Source of the DNA: an uncultured Propionibacteriaceae bacterium
GTDB lineage: Bacteria; Actinomycetota; Actinomycetes; Propionibacteriales; Propionibacteriaceae
Direction: 5' to 3'
NCBI GenBank assembly: GCA_945875065.1
Contig: CAMCJC010000105.1
Coordinates: 1 to 7,962 of the forward strand
Length of the DNA stretch: 7,962 nt
Program-made: the position numbers and the translations under genes
Notes under the pieces: generated by a model
Database searches by the model: none
What the model saw: only the letters and a program-made list of their open reading frames with translations
What the model was told of the DNA's origin: nothing
In this document: positions 5,424 to 7,962 of the stretch, in pieces
Layout of the letters: every line of letters starts with the position of its first letter
Numbering within the stretch: the stretch's first letter is position 1

Positions 5424-7798
5424 CTTCGACCCCCGGCGCTCAGGTCGCCCCGAACCCTGACCTGGTGACCCTGACCATCGACGACGTGCCGGTCAGCGTC
5501 CCCAAGGGAACCCTCATCATCCGGGCGGCGGAGATGATGGGCACCGCGATCCCGCGGTTCTGTGACCACCCGCTGCTCGACCCGGTCGGCGCGTGCCGCC
5601 AGTGCCTCGTCGACATCCCCGACGCCGGCAACGGCCGCGGTTTCCCGAAGCCCCAGGCCTCCTGCACGATGCCGGTCGCCGAGGGCATGGTCGTTCGAAC
5701 CGGTAAGACCTCGCCCGCCGCCGAGAAGGCGCAGCGCGGGATCCTGGAGCTGTTGCTCATCAACCACCCGCTCGACTGCCCGATCTGCGACAAGGGCGGC
5801 GAATGTCCCCTCCAGAACCAGGCGCTCAGCCACGGGCCTGGAGAGTCCCGCTACCACGGCGTGAAGCGGACCTACCCGAAGCCCGTCAACATCTCCGCTC
5901 AGATTCTTCTCGACCGGGAACGCTGCGTGCTGTGCGCTCGCTGCACCCGGTTCTCAGAGCAGATCTCCGGCGACCCGTTCATCGCCCTCGTTGAGCGCGG
6001 CGCGCTGCAGCAGGTCGGCAGCTACGAGAAAGATCCGTACGACTCGTACTTCTCGGGCAACGTCGTCCAGATCTGCCCGGTGGGCGCGCTGACTTCGGCG
6101 GCCTATCGATTCCAGGCCCGGCCTTTCGACCTGAAGTCGACGCCGAGCACGTGCGACCACTGCGCGGGAGGCTGCCAGATCCGCGTCGACCACCGCCACC
6201 ACCAAGTCAAGCGCATCCAGGCCGGCGAGGCCCCCGAGATCAACGAGGAATGGCTGTGTGACAAGGGTCGCTTTGGCTTCGTCTCGGGACGCGGCGATGA
6301 TCGCGTCACCCGTCCTCAGGTGCGCCGAGACGGCAAGCTTGAGGACGCCTCATGGCCCGAGGCCATTGATGCGGCCGTCGCGGGTCTGAAGAAAGCCGGC
6401 GAGAGCATCGGCATCATCACCGGCGGTCGGCTGACTCTGGAGAACGCCTACGCGTACTCCCGCTTCGCCCGGACCGTGCTGGGCACCAACAACATCGACT
6501 TCCGGGCCCGCGCCGCCAGCGACGAGGAGGCCCAGTTCCTGGGCGCCCGGGTCGCGGGCCGAGGCATGGATGTCACCTATTTCGACCTGGAGAAGGCGCC
6601 CCACGTCGTGCTGGTCGCGTTCGAGCCAGAAGACGAGTCGTCGGTGGTGTTCCTGCGGCTCCGCAAGGGCGTCCGCAAGCATGGAGTGAAGATAACCACG
6701 CTCGCGCCGTTTGCCTCCCGCGGCTCCAGCAAGCTGAACGCCACCTTGATCCCGGTCCCACCGGGCGGCGAGGCACGCGCCCTGCACGGCCTGCAGCTCG
6801 ACCGCGACGCCATCATCCTGGTGGGGGAGCGGGCCGCATCTCAGCCTGGTTTGCTGAGCGAGGTCGTCTCGAAGTCGCTCGCCTCCGGCGCGAGGATCGC
6901 GTGGATCCCGCGGCGCGCCGGCGACATGGGCGCCATCGAGGCGGGCTGCCTGCCGCACCTGCTGCCCGGCGGTCGTCCCGTCACCGACGCTGCGGCCCGC
7001 GTCGACATCGCCGCCCAGTGGGATGTCGCCGAGCTGCCGTCGCAGGTTGGGCTGACGATCAACCAGCAGCTCGACGCGGCCGCCAGCGGCGACCTCAAGG
7101 CCCTGGTTCTCGCGGGCGTCGACCCGCTAGACCTGCCCGGCGCCGAGCACGCGCTGGCTGCCCTCGATAAGGCGTTCGTCGTCCAAGTCACCACCCGAGC
7201 CAACGCCGCCACCGAGCGCGCGGATGTCGTGTTCCCGACCTGCCTCATGGAGGAGCAGGCAGGCCATTTCCTCAACTGGGAGCAGCGGGTCTGCCCGGTG
7301 CACCTGGTCAACGAGGGCACCAAGAACGCGATGACCGACCTTCGGATCCTCGCCGCCCTCACGGATGCGCTCGGCAAGGACCTTGGGATGCGCACCACCG
7401 CCCAGGCCTGGGACGACTTCTCGCAGCTCGGCGACTGGGCCGGCGCGCGCGTCGCGGACCCGATCGTCGGCGATGCCGGCGTCACCGACGGTCTGCTCGT
7501 CGCCTCGTGGCGCGAGGCTCTCGACGCCTCCAGCGGCAACGACTTCGAGGTCGCGCTCCGCAAGACCGCCCGCCCCGCCGTCGCCCGCCTGTCCGCGAAC
7601 ACCGCGCACCGCTACGGCGTCACCAACGTCTGCCGCGTCATCTCGGCGACCGGTTCGCAGAGCCTGCCGGTTGAGATCACCGACATGGTCGACGACGTGG
7701 TGTGGGTGCCGATGAACCCGGGTGAGGCCGGCCGCCTCGACGTGCCCCCCGGGTCCCTGGTGACGCTCGCCTCGCCCAATGAAGGAGATCAGGCATGA
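5420..7798 (+). CDS. nuoG: NADH-quinone oxidoreductase subunit G (75-kDa-type iron-sulfur subunit)
   Basis: Carries the electron wire between NuoF and the rest of complex I. The protein is 792 residues. Its N-terminal ferredoxin-like domain holds [2Fe-2S] N1b (C48, C59, C62, C82). The next segment has the N5 pattern H116-x3-C120-x2-C123-x5-C129, followed by N4 (C169, C172, C175 and C219 in QICPVGA). A further motif C245-x2-C248-x3-C252-x27-C280 matches the extra cluster N7 known from Thermus and E. coli NuoG. From about residue 240 to the end is a molybdopterin-oxidoreductase-like domain that in complex I serves as a scaffold. The start is GTG 5420, overlapping nuoF by four bases with GGAAGGAGA upstream. 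The open frame continues upstream to 4790, but only as a shadow of nuoF. The stop overlaps nuoH by four bases. Confidence 0.97.
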   Translation: MTSTPGAQVAPNPDLVTLTIDDVPVSVPKGTLIIRAAEMMGTAIPRFCDHPLLDPVGACRQCLVDIPDAGNGRGFPKPQASCTMPVAEGMVVRTGKTSPAAEKAQRGILELLLINHPLDCPICDKGGECPLQNQALSHGPGESRYHGVKRTYPKPVNISAQILLDRERCVLCARCTRFSEQISGDPFIALVERGALQQVGSYEKDPYDSYFSGNVVQICPVGALTSAAYRFQARPFDLKSTPSTCDHCAGGCQIRVDHRHHQVKRIQAGEAPEINEEWLCDKGRFGFVSGRGDDRVTRPQVRRDGKLEDASWPEAIDAAVAGLKKAGESIGIITGGRLTLENAYAYSRFARTVLGTNNIDFRARAASDEEAQFLGARVAGRGMDVTYFDLEKAPHVVLVAFEPEDESSVVFLRLRKGVRKHGVKITTLAPFASRGSSKLNATLIPVPPGGEARALHGLQLDRDAIILVGERAASQPGLLSEVVSKSLASGARIAWIPRRAGDMGAIEAGCLPHLLPGGRPVTDAAARVDIAAQWDVAELPSQVGLTINQQLDAAASGDLKALVLAGVDPLDLPGAEHALAALDKAFVVQVTTRANAATERADVVFPTCLMEEQAGHFLNWEQRVCPVHLVNEGTKNAMTDLRILAALTDALGKDLGMRTTAQAWDDFSQLGDWAGARVADPIVGDAGVTDGLLVASWREALDASSGNDFEVALRKTARPAVARLSANTAHRYGVTNVCRVISATGSQSLPVEITDMVDDVVWVPMNPGEAGRLDVPPGSLVTLASPNEGDQA
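7782..7788 (+). promoter_or_regulatory. Ribosome binding site of nuoH
   Basis: AAGGAGA within the last codons of nuoG, 6 bases before ATG 7795. Confidence 0.65.
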
Positions 7799-7962
7799 AC
7801 GTGTTCTTCCAAGATCCCTGGTGGCTCATCCTCATCAAGGTTCTCGCCCTGTTCGTGATTCTGCTGCTGTGGACGATCTTCAACGTCTGGTACGAGCGGC
7901 GCCTCGTCGGCAAGATGCAGCATCGCCTCGGCCCGATCATGAATGGCCCCTTCGGCCTCGGA
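7795..7962 (+). CDS. nuoH: NADH-quinone oxidoreductase subunit H, N-terminal part
   Basis: Membrane subunit that links the quinone chamber to the proton-pumping arm. Only the first 56 residues are in the window and there is no stop. After a short N-terminus (MNVFFQDPWW), one long hydrophobic segment (about residues 10-30) forms the first membrane helix. It is followed by the basic cytoplasmic stretch KMQHRLGP, the conserved NuoH/ND1 region that lines the quinone entry channel. The next residues read IMNGPFGLG, where many homologues have an Asn after GP (GPN-x-x-GP-x-G). This is a small deviation to note, and the fragment is otherwise ordinary. The ATG at 7795 overlaps the nuoG stop (ATGA) and has AAGGAGA upstream, supporting coupled translation. 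Confidence 0.95.
   Translation, partial: MNVFFQDPWWLILIKVLALFVILLLWTIFNVWYERRLVGKMQHRLGPIMNGPFGLG

Noticed and set aside
1..7962. Search for mobile elements, CRISPR arrays, RNA genes, toxin-antitoxin or defence genes
   Set aside because: The + strand is filled by the conserved nuo genes and the upstream reductase. I saw no repeats, inserted genes or compositional breaks, and no non-coding stretch longer than 34 bases.

Overview
The window is a high-GC, almost gap-free, single-strand gene run from an actinobacterium (Actinomycetota). Evidence for this is the strong G/C bias at third codon positions, the GTG starts, the N-terminally extended NuoC, the long C-terminal tail on NuoE, separate nuoC and nuoD genes, and a geranylgeranyl-reductase-type gene directly upstream of nuo. 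A Propionibacteriales-like origin is possible, but I cannot fix it from sequence alone. Only about 46 bases (409-442 and 803-814) lie outside coding sequence.

Layout, all on the + strand: the 3' end of an FAD-dependent geranylgeranyl reductase / menaquinone reductase gene (1-408); nuoA (443-802); nuoB (815-1369); nuoC (1366-2043); nuoD (2043-3371); nuoE (3368-4113, reading frame broken); nuoF (4110-5423); nuoG (5420-7798); and the 5' end of nuoH (7795 to the window edge). The order nuoA-B-C-D-E-F-G-H is the canonical complex I order. The rest of the operon (nuoI-N) presumably continues beyond the right edge.

The encoded machine is proton-pumping NADH:quinone oxidoreductase. NuoE, F and G form the NADH-oxidising arm (FMN and the clusters N1a, N3, N1b, N5, N4 and N7). 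NuoB, C and D form the connecting quinone-reducing module (cluster N2 plus the quinone-site His and Tyr on NuoD). NuoA and NuoH are membrane subunits at the quinone tunnel. The cofactor ligands can be seen in every subunit that should carry them. The upstream reductase fits the same pathway, because actinobacteria use partially saturated menaquinone as the electron acceptor.

The one real anomaly is in nuoE. The reading frame changes by -1 at about 3752-3775, between the two cysteine pairs that bind the N1a [2Fe-2S] cluster. Conserved NuoE sequence continues intact in the new frame, and the total length fits the loss of one base. A sequencing/assembly error or a real recent mutation are the leading explanations. 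A programmed -1 frameshift is possible but poorly supported. I found no mobile element, CRISPR array, RNA gene or evident new system in this window.
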